This document shows, piece by piece, positions 44,811 through 55,700 of a stretch of 64,000 nt of DNA. Made by a program: the position numbers and the translations under genes. This DNA comes from Microbacterium sp. MYb45 (GTDB taxonomy: Bacteria > Actinomycetota > Actinomycetes > Actinomycetales > Microbacteriaceae): NCBI RefSeq assembly GCF_002979655.1, contig NZ_PCPG01000004.1, forward strand, positions 124,001 to 188,000, in the 5' to 3' direction. The stretch's first letter is position 1; the number at the start of each line of letters is the position of its first letter. Under the pieces are notes generated by a model, which was not told the DNA's origin, ran no database searches, and saw nothing but the letters and a program-made list of their open reading frames with translations.

Positions 44811-46199
44811 GTGTCCGACCTGAACGAAATCGGCAGCTGGGTGCGGGAGAACCTTCCCGCGATGCTGGCCGACGCGCACATCCCCGCGGCATCCGTCGCG
44901 ATCCTGGCCGACGGTGAGATCTTCACCACCGCCGCCGGAATCCTGAACCGCAACACCGGTGTCGAAGCCGACGTGGACTCGGTCTTCCAGATCGGCTCGA
45001 TCACCAAGACCTGGACGGCGACGCTCATCATGCAGCTCGTCGACGAGGGACTGCTCGACATTGACGCCCCGGTGCGCGACACCGTGCCCGCCTTCGCGAT
45101 CGGCGACGATGCGGCGGCGAGCACGATCACTGCCCGGCAGCTGCTGAGCCACGTGAGCGGCTTCGAGGGCGACCTCTTCAACGACACCGGGGTCGGCGAC
45201 GACGCCGTGGAGAAGTACCTCGCGACGATCGCCGACGCCCCGCAGCTCTTCACCCCCGGCGAGCGCTTCTCGTACAACAACGCCGCCTTCGTGGTGCTCG
45301 GCCGCATGGTCGAGGTCCTGCGCGGCACGTCGTACGACCAGGCGCTGCGCACCCACCTCGCCGGTCCGCTGGGCCTGACGCACGTGGCCACCACGGCCTC
45401 CGAGGCGATCATGTTCCGCGCCGCGCTCGGGCACATCCCGGCCGAGGGCAGCGACGAGCCGGTGGCCGCCCCCGTGTGGAATCTGGTGCGCTCGAACGCA
45501 CCCGCCGGGTCGATGCTCGCCATGACCGCGCATGATCTGGTGAGCTACGCGCGCATGCACCTGGACGGCGGCGTCGCTCCCGATGGGACGCGCATCCTGT
45601 CCGAGGAGAGCGTCCGCGCGATGCAGGAGCGTCAGGTCGATCTCCCCGAGCTCGGCCTGATGGGCGACGCGTGGGGCCTGGGCTGGGAGATCTTCGACTG
45701 GGAGGGCGGACCCGTGATCGGCCACGACGGCGGCACGATCGGGCAGAACGCGTTCCTGCGGATGGTTCCCTCCGCGGGGGTCGCCGTGGCGGTCCTCACG
45801 AACGGCGGGCAGACGGTCGACGCCTACCACGCCATCACCTCCCGAGTGCTCACGGCGCTGGCCGGGGTCACGATGCCCGCGCTGCCCACGATCCCGGAGA
45901 CGCCGGTCGAGGTCGACGTGGACCGCATCCTCGGCACGTATTCGTCGTCGGTCTCGGACTCGACCGTGCGACTCGACGACGACGGCCGCATCTGGCTCGA
46001 GCGCACCATGAAGGGGATCTTCGCCGAGCTGGGCCCGGCACCGGAGCCGGTCGAACTCGTCGGCTGGACGACCGACACGCTGCTCCCCCGCAAGCAGGAA
46101 CGCGGAATGCGCATGCCGCACGCCTTCGTCGGCGACGACGGCACCGGACGTGCGCTGTACCTGCACACCGGACGAGCCGACCGCCGGGTCGACGCATGA
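44811..46199 (+). CDS. Class C beta-lactamase-fold serine hydrolase (D-aminopeptidase/esterase candidate)
   Basis: A 462-residue penicillin-recognising hydrolase without signal peptide, hence cytoplasmic. Catalytic motifs are SITK (SxxK; in VFQIGSITKTW, about residue 64), YNN (in FSYNNAAF) and HDGGT near residue 305. A C-terminal beta domain (about 355-462) follows, as in D-aminopeptidases and related enzymes. It is clearly similar to the C-terminal half of the 52756-56088 gene. GTG 44811 has AGGAG 5 bases upstream. It is coupled to the next hydrolase by an ATGA overlap. It likely hydrolyses peptides or amides with D-residues after import. Confidence 0.85.
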   Translation: MSDLNEIGSWVRENLPAMLADAHIPAASVAILADGEIFTTAAGILNRNTGVEADVDSVFQIGSITKTWTATLIMQLVDEGLLDIDAPVRDTVPAFAIGDDAAASTITARQLLSHVSGFEGDLFNDTGVGDDAVEKYLATIADAPQLFTPGERFSYNNAAFVVLGRMVEVLRGTSYDQALRTHLAGPLGLTHVATTASEAIMFRAALGHIPAEGSDEPVAAPVWNLVRSNAPAGSMLAMTAHDLVSYARMHLDGGVAPDGTRILSEESVRAMQERQVDLPELGLMGDAWGLGWEIFDWEGGPVIGHDGGTIGQNAFLRMVPSAGVAVAVLTNGGQTVDAYHAITSRVLTALAGVTMPALPTIPETPVEVDVDRILGTYSSSVSDSTVRLDDDGRIWLERTMKGIFAELGPAPEPVELVGWTTDTLLPRKQERGMRMPHAFVGDDGTGRALYLHTGRADRRVDA

Positions 46200-47074
46200 T
46201 CACCACGGCGGCGCTCTTCACGGAGGCCGGCGCGACCGGGTTCCTGCACGCGCGGGAGATCGGCGCAGAGGGCGGCCCTGAGGTGAGCGTCGACGCCGAC
46301 GAGCCCGTGGTGCTCGCCTCGGTGTTCAAGATCCTCGTGCTCACGGCCTACGTGCGCGCAGTTGCCGCCGGGGAACTCGACCCGACCGAGCGGACCACCG
46401 TGACGGCGCGCTACCGCATCGGCGGCGTGGGCACCGCCGGGTTCTCGGACGACGTCGAGGCCAGTTGGCGCGACCTCGCGCAGAACATGATGACCATGAG
46501 CGACAACGCCGCCACCGACGTCGTGTACCACCGGCTCGGGAGTGATGCCGTGAACCGGGTCATCAGCGACCTGGGGCTGCGGCACACGCGGCTCGTGGGG
46601 TGCTGCGAAGACCTGTTCGCCTCGGTCGTCTCCGATCTCGGCGGCACACCCGACAGCGACCTCGACGAGCTGTTCGAGGGGGCGAGCGCCGAACAGATCC
46701 TCGCACTCGACGCGGTGCATCCGGCCAAGACCTCGCACTCCACCCCGCGGGATGTCACGACACTGCTCAACGCGCTGTGGACCGACACCGCGGCGACGGC
46801 CGAGGCGTGCCGTCAGGCCAGGGACATCATGGCGCAGCAGATCTGGCCGCACCGGCTGAGCTCCGGCTTCCCCCCGGGTGTCCGTATCGCGGCGAAGACC
46901 GGCACGCTGCCCACCTGGCGCAACGAGGCCGGCGTGGTGACCTATCCCGACGGCCGGCAGCACGCAGTGGCCGTCTTCACCCGCGCCGCATCCCTCGCCG
47001 ACAGGCAGCCTCTGGTGGACGCCTCGATCGGCCGCGCGGGCTTCGCCGCCGTCGAGCACCTGCGCGCCCTCTGA
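46196..47074 (+). CDS. Class A beta-lactamase-fold serine hydrolase
   Basis: A 292-residue protein with the class A/PBP layout: SVFK (SxxK) near residue 43, SDN (in MTMSDNAATD) near residue 102, and KTGT near residue 236. There is no signal peptide, so it is not a conventional secreted beta-lactamase; the typical Glu166-type omega loop is not obvious. A DD-peptidase-like or D-amino-acid esterase/amidase role inside the cell is plausible. It starts with ATG in an ATGA overlap with the preceding hydrolase and is followed 54 bases later by the peptide-binding protein gene. Confidence 0.85.
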   Translation: MITTAALFTEAGATGFLHAREIGAEGGPEVSVDADEPVVLASVFKILVLTAYVRAVAAGELDPTERTTVTARYRIGGVGTAGFSDDVEASWRDLAQNMMTMSDNAATDVVYHRLGSDAVNRVISDLGLRHTRLVGCCEDLFASVVSDLGGTPDSDLDELFEGASAEQILALDAVHPAKTSHSTPRDVTTLLNALWTDTAATAEACRQARDIMAQQIWPHRLSSGFPPGVRIAAKTGTLPTWRNEAGVVTYPDGRQHAVAVFTRAASLADRQPLVDASIGRAGFAAVEHLRAL

Positions 47075-47128
47075 CCTGATTCCTGCACCATCCACCTGCA
47101 CCATCCCGAACACTGCTGGAGGCTTCTG

Positions 47129-48724
47129 ATGCGTTCTCGTACCCCGCTGATCGCGCTGCTGGGCGTTGCGGCGCTCGCCCTGACATCCTGTGCCGCGAGC
47201 GCCCCTCCCGAAGGAGGAGACACCCCCGACGGCGTCCTCGCCGACGGCAAGACCTTCACCGCGGCCGTCGCCACCGACCCGGGCACGCTCGACCCGTTCA
47301 CGACCGTCATCGGCACGGCCCGACAGATCGATCGCTACCTGTACGGTCGCCTCGTCGAGGTGCAGAACGACGGGACGATCCTGTCCGGACTCGCCTCCGA
47401 ATGGGAAGCCGGGACGGAGCAGGCGACCTTCACGCTGCGTGACGACATCACCTGCCAGGACGGCTCACCGCTCACGGCGTCCGCCGTCGCCGCGAACATC
47501 TCCTTCATCGGCGATCCGGCGAACGGCTCCCCCCTCGCCGGCGTGCAGGTGCAGCCGGGAACCACCGCGACCGGTGACGACGCCAGCGGCATCGTCACCG
47601 TCACGAGCGGACGGCCCGATGCCTTCCTCGTGGAGAACGTCGGAAGCATCTCGATCGTGTGCGGCAACGTCGTCGACGACGCCGACGCCCGCGCCGCCGG
47701 CGAAGGCGCGACCGGGATGTTCACGCTCACCGAGGTCGTGCCGAACAGCCAATACACCCTGACCCGTCGCGACGACTTCACCTGGGGGCCCGGCGACTGG
47801 GATCCGAAGCAGCCGGGCATTCCCGACACGGTCGTCTACCGCGTCATCCCGAACGAGACGACCGCGGCGAACCTCGTGCTCTCCGGCGAGGTCAACACGG
47901 CACTCGTGATCGGCCCGGATCGCCAGCGCCTCCAGGACGCCGGGCTGTTCGTCTCCGAGCTGCCGCTGGCGGCGGGACAGCTGTTCTTCAACCAGGCGGA
48001 CGGCCACCCCGGCTCCGATCAGGCCGTGCGTGAGGCCCTCACGGAAGCACTCGACCTCACCCAGCTCCGCCAGGTCCTCACGAGCGGGCAGGGCACTGCG
48101 GCGAAGAGCCTCGTCACGATCGCGCCGAACCCCTGCCAGGCCGATGTCGTCGGCGATCTGCTCCCCGCCTTCGACGAGGAGAAGGCCGCCGCGGGCCTCG
48201 ATGCCGCCGGATGGAAGGCCGGCTCCGACGGCATCCGTGAGAAGGACGGGACGGCGATGACGATCACTCTCCTCACTCCCACGACGCTCGGCGACGGCGG
48301 CAGCGCCGCGGCGGAGCTCATGCAGGCATCGTGGAAGAAGCTCGGTGTCGACGTGACGATCAAGACCGTCGATGCACCCACCCTGAGCGAGACCCTCTTC
48401 GCCTCCGGCGACTGGGACGTCTCCGCTGCTCCGCTGGGCGTCTCGCTGCCGAGCATGCTGGTGCCGTTCTACTCCGGACCGACCCCGCCCGACGGCACGA
48501 ACTTCGCGTCGGTGGCGGACGACGCCTACACGGCCGCCGTCACGGCCGCCTCGTCGAAGCCGGGCGCCGAAGGATGCGCGGACTGGGGCGACGCCGAGAA
48601 GGCCCTGTACACGTCGGTGTCGGTCGTCCCGTACGCGAACAACGTGCTGACGACGTTCGGCAACAAGGTGACCTTCACCGAGGGCGACGGCATCGACCCC
48701 GCCTCGATCCGCATGTACGAGTAA
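47129..48724 (+). CDS. Peptide ABC transporter substrate-binding lipoprotein (SBP_bac_5/DppA-OppA type)
   Basis: A 531-residue lipoprotein; lipobox LTSC gives Cys21. The mature protein follows the SBP_bac_5 pattern: FTAAVATDPGTLDPF at the N-terminus, SGLASEWEAGTEQATFTLRDDITCQDGSPLTA, and the VYRVIPNETTAANLVLSGEV region. It captures short peptides (or related ligands) at the cell surface for the DppBCDF-like genes that follow. Ribosome site GGAGG lies upstream of ATG 47129. A gap of 33 bases leads to the first permease. Confidence 0.93.
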   Translation: MRSRTPLIALLGVAALALTSCAASAPPEGGDTPDGVLADGKTFTAAVATDPGTLDPFTTVIGTARQIDRYLYGRLVEVQNDGTILSGLASEWEAGTEQATFTLRDDITCQDGSPLTASAVAANISFIGDPANGSPLAGVQVQPGTTATGDDASGIVTVTSGRPDAFLVENVGSISIVCGNVVDDADARAAGEGATGMFTLTEVVPNSQYTLTRRDDFTWGPGDWDPKQPGIPDTVVYRVIPNETTAANLVLSGEVNTALVIGPDRQRLQDAGLFVSELPLAAGQLFFNQADGHPGSDQAVREALTEALDLTQLRQVLTSGQGTAAKSLVTIAPNPCQADVVGDLLPAFDEEKAAAGLDAAGWKAGSDGIREKDGTAMTITLLTPTTLGDGGSAAAELMQASWKKLGVDVTIKTVDAPTLSETLFASGDWDVSAAPLGVSLPSMLVPFYSGPTPPDGTNFASVADDAYTAAVTAASSKPGAEGCADWGDAEKALYTSVSVVPYANNVLTTFGNKVTFTEGDGIDPASIRMYE

Positions 48725-48757
48725 GCACGCAGAGAACAACCGAGCCGGAGGCAGCCG

Positions 48758-49756
48758 ATGGCCAGCACCACCGCCACGCACGCGATACTGATCAGATCCG
48801 CACGGTCGGACAACCCCTGGGTGTCCTTCCTGGTCCGTCGCGGAGGGCAGTTCGTCCTGTCGGTGTGGGTGCTGGTCACGGCCGCCTTCTTCATGATCCA
48901 CCTGGTGCCGGGTGATCCGGTGCGCGCGGCGCTCGGACTGAACGCCCCGGCCGAGCTCGTCGAGTCCCGTCGCGCGGCGCTCGGGCTCGACCAGCCCCTG
49001 CTCGTGCAGTACTTCCAGTACATCGGAGGGCTGTTCACCGGCGACATGGGCTCGTCCATGATCACCGGGCAGCCGGTCGCCGAGATCATCTCCACGCGGC
49101 TGCCCGCGACCCTGCAGCTCGCCCTCCTCGCCGTCGTGCTGGTGCTGCTGGTGTCCGTCCCGCTCGGGGTGACGATGGCCGTCGCGACCCGCGGTGGCCG
49201 CCGTCGCGGCCTCGAGCTGGCCTTCGCGACCGGATCCGTCATCCTCGCCGCGATCCCCGAGTTCCTCCTCGCCGTCGGACTCGTCTACTTCTTCGCGGTA
49301 TCGCTCGGCTGGTTCCCCGTCGCCGGCAACACCGCCCCGTTCTCGCTGGTGCTCCCCGTGATCGCCCTCGCCGTCGCCCCGACCGCGGTGTTCTCGCGCA
49401 TCATCCGGGTCGAGGTGCTGTCCGTCCTCAACCAGGACTTCATCCGCACCGCCCGGGCCAAGCGGCTCGCGCCGCACCGGATCTACTCGCGCCACGCACT
49501 GCCGAACGCCATGACCGCGACCCTCACCCTCACCGGCCTGCTCCTGACGGGCATGGTCGCCGGCACCGTGCTGGTCGAGAACGTGTTCGCCTGGCCGGGC
49601 CTGGGCACGATGATCGTGCAGTCGATCCTCACCAAGGACTACTCGGTCGTGCAGGGCATCGTCCTCGTCTACGGGATCGGGGTGCTCATCGTGAACCTGG
49701 TGGTCGACGTGGTCCTCGCCCTCCTCGACCCTCGATCCACCATCCGGGAGGCATGA
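48758..49756 (+). CDS. Peptide ABC transporter permease, DppB type
   Basis: A 332-residue permease with six membrane helices. DppB hallmarks: FFMIHLVPGDPVRAALGLNAP, LGLDQPLLVQYFQYIGGLFTGDMGSS, and the EAA-like loop RTARAKRLAPHRIYSRHALPNAM. The N-terminal about 20 residues (STTATHAILIRSARSD) are an extra hydrophilic tail. GGAGG sits 6 bases before the ATG. It shares an ATGA overlap with the next gene, the permease/ATPase fusion. Confidence 0.94.
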   Translation: MASTTATHAILIRSARSDNPWVSFLVRRGGQFVLSVWVLVTAAFFMIHLVPGDPVRAALGLNAPAELVESRRAALGLDQPLLVQYFQYIGGLFTGDMGSSMITGQPVAEIISTRLPATLQLALLAVVLVLLVSVPLGVTMAVATRGGRRRGLELAFATGSVILAAIPEFLLAVGLVYFFAVSLGWFPVAGNTAPFSLVLPVIALAVAPTAVFSRIIRVEVLSVLNQDFIRTARAKRLAPHRIYSRHALPNAMTATLTLTGLLLTGMVAGTVLVENVFAWPGLGTMIVQSILTKDYSVVQGIVLVYGIGVLIVNLVVDVVLALLDPRSTIREA

Positions 49757-51696
49757 TGTCGGCACGTACGGCATGGTCGGGCATCGTCCGCTCACCACTG
49801 GGGATCACCGCTCTCGCGCTCGTCCTCCTCGTCACGCTCACCGCGATCTTCGCGCCGATCGTCTGGGGCGCGCAGGCCGAGCAGGTGAACCCGACCGAGA
49901 TCACCAAGGGACCGAGCGCCGCACACCTGCTGGGCACCGACACGCTCGGCCGCGACGTGCTCGCCCGCGTGCTGGTGGCGACCCGGCTCTCGGTGGTGCT
50001 CGCCGTGATCGCCGTGATGATCGGCGTCGTCGCCGGCACCTTGCTCGGCACCGCACCCTCGGTGCTCCCCCGCTGGCTCGGACGCCCGATCGTCGGCTTC
50101 GTGAACATCGCGGTCGCCTTCCCCGGACTCCTGCTCGCGCTGTTCTTCGCGGTCATCTTCGGGGTCGGATCCACCGGCGCCGTCCTCGCGATCGGGTTCG
50201 CGATGGCGCCGCAGTTCGCGCGGCTCACCCAGACGCTGTCCGCGGCGATCGCCGGACGCGACTTCATCGACGCCGCTCGGGTGGCCGGCGTCTCGCGGTT
50301 CCGCATCCTGATCCGTCACATCCTGCCGAACATCGGCGAACCGCTCATCGTGAACGCCACCGTCTCCGCGGGATCGGCACTGCTCGCCTTCGCCGGACTC
50401 TCCTTCCTGGGCCTGGGCGTGCAGGTCCCCGAGTACGACTGGGGCCGGCTGCTGGGCGAGGGCCTGAACCGGATCTACCTCAACCCGGCGGCCGCGCTCG
50501 GACCCGCCGTGGCCGTGGTGATCGCCGGACTCGCGTTCAACCTCCTCGGCGAGACCGCAGCCGCAGCGCTCGGCGGACGCTCCGCGCGACGCCGCCACCG
50601 CCTCCCCGCGATCGTGCGTCCGCGCGCCGCTCAGCCCGCGCCGGTCGACGGCGAGGAACCGGTACTCCTCGTCGACGATCTGCGCGTCTCCTTCCCGACC
50701 CCGAGGGGATGGGTCACCCCCGTGCGCGGCGTCTCGTTCACGGTCGCGCGCGGCGAGGCCATCGGCGTGGTCGGCGAATCGGGCTCCGGCAAGAGCCTCA
50801 CCGCCCTGGCCGCCGCCCGGCTCATCGAACGCCCGGGTCACGTCGACGCCGCGCGACTGGACTTCTGCGGCACCCCGCTGCTGACGACGTCCGACCGCGC
50901 GGTGCGGAGCCTCCTCGGCACCTCCCTCGCGATGGTCTTCCAGGACCCGATGACCTCGTTCAACCCGACGAGGCGGATCGGCTCGCAGCTCGCCGAGGCC
51001 GCTTCCGAGCACCAGGACATCACTCGGACGCAGGCGATGGATCGGGCGATCGAGCGTCTGCAGTCGGTGCGGGTGCCCGCCGCGGCACGACGCGCCCACC
51101 AGTACCCGCACGAGTTCTCCGGCGGCATGCGGCAGCGGGCGATGATCGCCATGGGGCTCATGAACCATCCGCGCCTCATCATCGCGGACGAGCCGACCAC
51201 GGCTCTCGACGTCACGGTGCAGCGACAGGTGCTGCAGCTGCTGGCCGGCGTGCGCCGCGACACCGACGCCGCGATCCTGCTGATCAGCCACGACATCGCG
51301 GTCGTCGCGCAGACCTGCGACCGCGTGCTGGTGATGTACGCGGGACGGATCGTCGAGGACCTGCCCGCAGCGAACCTGCACACCGACGCCCGGCACCCGT
51401 ACACCCGCGCCCTGCTCGAGGTCGTGCCCGAGCTCGACGCCGACCGCGACGAGCCCCTCAAAGTGATCCCCGGCCGTCCGCCGGCACCGGGCGCCCTCCC
51501 CACCGGATGCGCGTTCGCCGCCCGCTGTCCCCTCGCCACCGACCTCTGCCGGGAGAGCGACCCCGAGCTCCTGGCCGATGAGGCCGGGCACCGGGTCGCC
51601 TGCTGGCATCCGGTCACCGGAGAGGCGGAGGTCGCTGTGGCGGTGGCCACGACGGCGGACGAGGCCGCCGCCGATGACGAGAGGGTCCTGCGATGA
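49753..51696 (+). CDS. Fused peptide ABC transporter permease (DppC) and ATPase (DppD)
   Basis: A single 647-residue frame. Residues 1 to about 285 are a DppC permease: GTDTLGRDVLARVLVATRLS, the EAA loop DAARVAGVSRFRILIRHILPNIGEPL and six helices. After an Arg/Ala/Pro linker, residues about 300-647 are a DppD ATPase: Walker A GESGSGKS, FQDPMTSFNP, signature FSGGMRQR, Walker B LIIADEPTTALD, and the C-terminal oligopeptide-transporter domain with Cys residues CAFAARCPLATDLC. No frameshift is needed. Usually these are separate genes. ATGA overlaps join it to both neighbours. Starts at 49753 or 49756 are equivalent. Confidence 0.93.
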   Translation: MMSARTAWSGIVRSPLGITALALVLLVTLTAIFAPIVWGAQAEQVNPTEITKGPSAAHLLGTDTLGRDVLARVLVATRLSVVLAVIAVMIGVVAGTLLGTAPSVLPRWLGRPIVGFVNIAVAFPGLLLALFFAVIFGVGSTGAVLAIGFAMAPQFARLTQTLSAAIAGRDFIDAARVAGVSRFRILIRHILPNIGEPLIVNATVSAGSALLAFAGLSFLGLGVQVPEYDWGRLLGEGLNRIYLNPAAALGPAVAVVIAGLAFNLLGETAAAALGGRSARRRHRLPAIVRPRAAQPAPVDGEEPVLLVDDLRVSFPTPRGWVTPVRGVSFTVARGEAIGVVGESGSGKSLTALAAARLIERPGHVDAARLDFCGTPLLTTSDRAVRSLLGTSLAMVFQDPMTSFNPTRRIGSQLAEAASEHQDITRTQAMDRAIERLQSVRVPAAARRAHQYPHEFSGGMRQRAMIAMGLMNHPRLIIADEPTTALDVTVQRQVLQLLAGVRRDTDAAILLISHDIAVVAQTCDRVLVMYAGRIVEDLPAANLHTDARHPYTRALLEVVPELDADRDEPLKVIPGRPPAPGALPTGCAFAARCPLATDLCRESDPELLADEAGHRVACWHPVTGEAEVAVAVATTADEAAADDERVLR

Positions 51697-52736
51697 GCGA
51701 GCTGCGTTTCGACCGGGTCAGCGTGCGCTACGGCTCGCACCGCTCCGGCCTCACCGCCGTCGACGATGTGTCCCTGACCGTCCCGTCCGGGTCGGTCGTC
51801 GGGCTCGTGGGTGAGTCGGGTTCGGGCAAGTCCACGCTCGCCCGCGCGGCGATCGGCCTCGCGCCGATCAGCGAGGGCGCCATCACGCTGGACGGAGTGG
51901 ACGTGCGCGGCTTGCGCCGCCGTCGCCCCATCCAGATGGTGTTCCAGGATCCGTTCTCCTCGCTCGACCCGCGCATGACCATCGGCGAATCGATCGCCGA
52001 GGCCCTCCCCCGCGACATCCGCGGAAGCAGGGCCCGCCGTGCCGAGGTCGCGCGACTGCTCGACCTCGTGAACCTCGACGCCGACCGCGCGCAGTCGCTC
52101 CCGGCCGCCCTCTCCGGCGGGCAGCGCCAGCGCATCGCCCTGGCCCGCGCTCTTGCCGCCCGCCCCGAGGTCGTGATCGCCGACGAGATCACCTCCGCGC
52201 TCGACGTCTCCGTACAGGGCTCGGTGCTCAACCTCGTGCGCGACCTGCGCGTGGAGCTCGACCTGACGATGCTCTTCATCTCGCACAACCTGTCCGTCGT
52301 CCGATACCTGAGCGATCACATCGCGGTGATGTACCTCGGCCGGATCGTGGAGGTCGGGCCGACCGAGCAGGTGCTGGCCGACCCGCAGCACCCGTACACG
52401 CGGGACCTGCTCCAGGCGGCGCCCACCCGGCACGGGAGCCTGCTGGCCGTCGATCCGCTCGCCCCCGTCGATGTGGAGCCCGCCGACCCGCACGCCCCGC
52501 CCGGCGGCTGCCGCTTCCACCCGCGGTGCCCGATCGGTCCCGCGGCGCGCCCCGATCGGCAGATCTGCGTGATCGCGGAACCGCAGCGGCCCACGGGCAC
52601 GGTGGGCGCGGCCTGCCACTTCGCGGGGCTGCCGACGGATGCGCCGATCGGAACTGTGCCCATCTCCCAAAGCACCCCCCTGGTTTCGGCCTCGACCACA
52701 ACACCGACCCCGCTCTCTGCGGACACAGTGAACTGA
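51693..52736 (+). CDS. Peptide ABC transporter ATP-binding protein, DppF type
   Basis: A 347-residue ATPase. Walker A GESGSGKST (about 38-46), FQDPFSSLDPRMT, signature LSGGQRQR, Walker B VVIADEITSALD and the oligopeptide C-terminal motif CRFHPRCPIG with PPGG before it. It is the partner of the fused DppC-DppD subunit. Walker B has Ile in place of the usual Pro (DEITSALD), a variant also seen in some relatives. A Thr/Ser-rich tail (about 320-347) is probably disordered. It begins in an ATGA overlap. Confidence 0.94.
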   Translation: MSELRFDRVSVRYGSHRSGLTAVDDVSLTVPSGSVVGLVGESGSGKSTLARAAIGLAPISEGAITLDGVDVRGLRRRRPIQMVFQDPFSSLDPRMTIGESIAEALPRDIRGSRARRAEVARLLDLVNLDADRAQSLPAALSGGQRQRIALARALAARPEVVIADEITSALDVSVQGSVLNLVRDLRVELDLTMLFISHNLSVVRYLSDHIAVMYLGRIVEVGPTEQVLADPQHPYTRDLLQAAPTRHGSLLAVDPLAPVDVEPADPHAPPGGCRFHPRCPIGPAARPDRQICVIAEPQRPTGTVGAACHFAGLPTDAPIGTVPISQSTPLVSASTTTPTPLSADTVN

Positions 52737-52755
52737 CCATCCGATTGGAGCTCCC

Positions 52756-55700
52756 ATGAACCGTGTCACCGTCGACGACCTGCTCGCCGTCCGCACCCCC
52801 GAGCAACCGGCACTGTCACCGGACGGCACCCGCATCGCCTTCGTGCTGCGGACGACCGACCGCGACGGCGACCGGGACACGCGCGCCCTGTGGCAGGTGC
52901 CGACCACCGGCGGCGACCCGGCCCCGCTCACGCACGCGACGGCCGACTCGACCCCGGTCTGGAGCCCCGACGGGTCACAGCTCGCGTTCCTCCGCGCGCA
53001 GGACGGCCCGGCGCAGCTCTGGCTGCTCCCGGCCGCCGGCGGCGAAGCACGCGGACTCACGACGCTCCCGCTCGGCGCCGGCGCTCCGGCGTGGAGCCCC
53101 GACGGCACGCGCATCGCGTTCACCGCCCCGGTCGACAGCGCGGCGCTTCCCGACGAGACCACGGAGACCATCCTCGCCCGACGCTCGGCGCCGGCCTCGA
53201 CCGACCGGCTGGGCTACAAGGCCGATGGTGCGGGCACCCTGGGCACGCTCGTGCAGCAGCTGCATGTGCTCGACGTCGACTCGGGCAAGGTGACGGTCCT
53301 CACCCGCGGCCGCTCCCACGCCTCCGACCCGTTCTGGTCGCCCGACGGCACACTCCTCGCGTACTCGGCGAGCGTCGAGGACGATGCCGATCTGACGATG
53401 CGGGTCCCCGTGTTCGTGCGCTCCGCCACCGACCCGAACAGCGCGGCCGTGCAGGTCAGCGCCGCCGATGTGCAGGCGACGGCCGTGGGATGGACCCCGG
53501 ACGGCCGCCATGTCGTCGCCGCCGGACGCACCGACACCGAGGTCGGCAACGCAGACCTCCTGCTGTTCCCGGTCGACGGCGGCGAACCGCAGAACATCAC
53601 GCGCAGTCTCGACCGCAACGTGATGCCGGGTGGTCCCGGCTACCCGGGCGGCATGCCGCAGTTCACGGACGGCGGGGACCTCGTGTTCTGCCTCCGTGAC
53701 AACGGCTACTCGCACGTGTACCGCGTCGCCCCGGACGGTTCGGGGGCCACTGCCCTCGTGGACGGTACCGCGAACGTGTCAGGACTCTCGGTGGCGGCAT
53801 CCTCCGCGGCGATCACGCTCGCGACGCCGGAATCCTTCGGCGACATCGCAGTGCTGGACCTCACGGATGGATCCACGCGTGTCCTCACCGACTACGGCAC
53901 ACCCGCATTCGATCTCCTCCCGGCGGAGGAGCGCCGTTTCACGATCGCCGACGGCACCGTCGTCACGGGCTGGTTGCGCCGCGATCCCGATGCTGCCGGC
54001 CCGCTCCCCCTCCTGCTCGATGTGCACGGAGGTCCGCACAACGCCTGGAACGGTGCCGCCGACCTCGTCCACCCGTACCACCAGGTGCTCGCGCGCCGCG
54101 GCTGGGCGATCCTCACCCTCAACCCCCGCGGCAGCGACGGCTACGGCGACGCGTTCTTCTCCGCGGTCTCCGGTGGGTGGGGCGTCAACGACGCGAACGA
54201 CTTCCTCGAGCCGATCGACCAGCTCGTCGCCGAGGGCATCGCGGACCCGGCCCGACTGGCCGTGACCGGATACAGCTACGGCGGCTTCATGACCTGCTTC
54301 CTCACGTCGCGCGACGACCGCTTCGCGGCGGCCGTGGGCGGAGGCGTGGTCACCGATCTCTTCTCGATGGGCGGCACCTCCGACTTCGGGCACTACCTCT
54401 CGGCGAAGGAGAACGGCGGGCTCCCCTGGCGCGATGAGGAGCGCCTCTCCGCGCAGTCCCCGTTCACGCAGGTCGACCGGGTCACGACCCCCACGCTGAT
54501 CCTGCAGGGTGCGGCCGATGACCGCTGCCCGGTCGGTCAGGCCGAGCAGTGGTTCACGGCGCTGCGCGAGCGCGACGTCCCCACGCGCCTGGTGCTGTAT
54601 CCCGGTGGCTCGCACCTGTTCGTGCTCTCCGGTCCTCCGTCGCACCGCGCCGACTACTCGCAGCGCGTGATCGACTGGGTCGAGCAGTACGCGCCGCCGG
54701 CCGGCACGCCCGTGCGCGCCCGCCTCGACGCCCGTCATTGGCAGCAGCGACTGAGCGCGCTGGCCGCAGCGCACAAGGTGCCCGGCGCGACCCTCGGCAT
54801 CCTGCGTCTCGGCGAGGAGCCGGTATATGCGCACCACGGCATACTCAACGCGCGCACGGGCATCGAGACCACCGACGACTCCGTGTTCCAGATCGGCTCG
54901 ATGGGCAAGGTGTGGACGACGACCGCGATCATGCGCCTCGTCGATCAGGGTGTGCTCGATCTCGACGCCCCGGTCGTCTCGTACGTGCCGGAGTTCTCGT
55001 CCTCCGACCCGGAGATCACGCGGACAGTGACGCTGCGTCACCTGCTGAATCACACCAGTGGGATCGACGGCGATGTCTTCACCGACACCGGCCGCGGCGA
55101 CGACACGCTCGAGAAATACGTCGCGCTCCTGGACGGCGTGGCACAGAACCACCCGCTCGGCGCGACCATGTCGTACTGCAACTCCGGATTCTCGCTGGCC
55201 GGGCGCGTGATCGAGAAGGTCACCGGAACGACCTGGGACCAGGCGATGCGCGACCTCGTGTTCACGCCCCTCGGACTCACCCACTCCTCGACCCTCCCGG
55301 AGGAGGCGATCATGTTCCGGGCTGCCAGCGGGCACACCGTGGTCGACGACGACGGCCCGCACCTCGCGCCCGCCTGGATGCTCCCCCGATCGATGGGACC
55401 GGCCGGACTCATCAACTCCACCACGGCCGACGTGCTCGCCTTCGCCCGCATGCACCTGGCAGGCGGACTGGCCGCCGATGGGACGCGCGTGCTGTCCGAG
55501 GCCGCCGTGGCGCGGATGCAGGAGCGTGAGGTGGACATGCCCGACCCGTACTCGCTCGGCGACGCGTGGGGCGTGGGCTGGATCCTGTTCGACTGGGACG
55601 GCCACCGCCTCATCGGGCACGACGGCAACACGATCGGGCAGGCGTCGTTCCTGCGCATCCTCCCCGAGGAGGGGCTCGCGGTGACGCTGCTGACGAACGG

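Noticed and set aside
46196..47074. Antibiotic-resistance class A beta-lactamase
   Set aside because: SxxK, SDN and KTG motifs are present, but there is no signal peptide and the gene is embedded in a peptide catabolism operon; resistance is not supported.
47465..49798. A 777-codon minus-strand frame across the peptide transporter genes
   Set aside because: Composition (Arg, His, Gly, Asp rich) and lack of motifs mark it as antisense to dppA and dppB. The same holds for the 50838-53171 and 53779-56142 frames.
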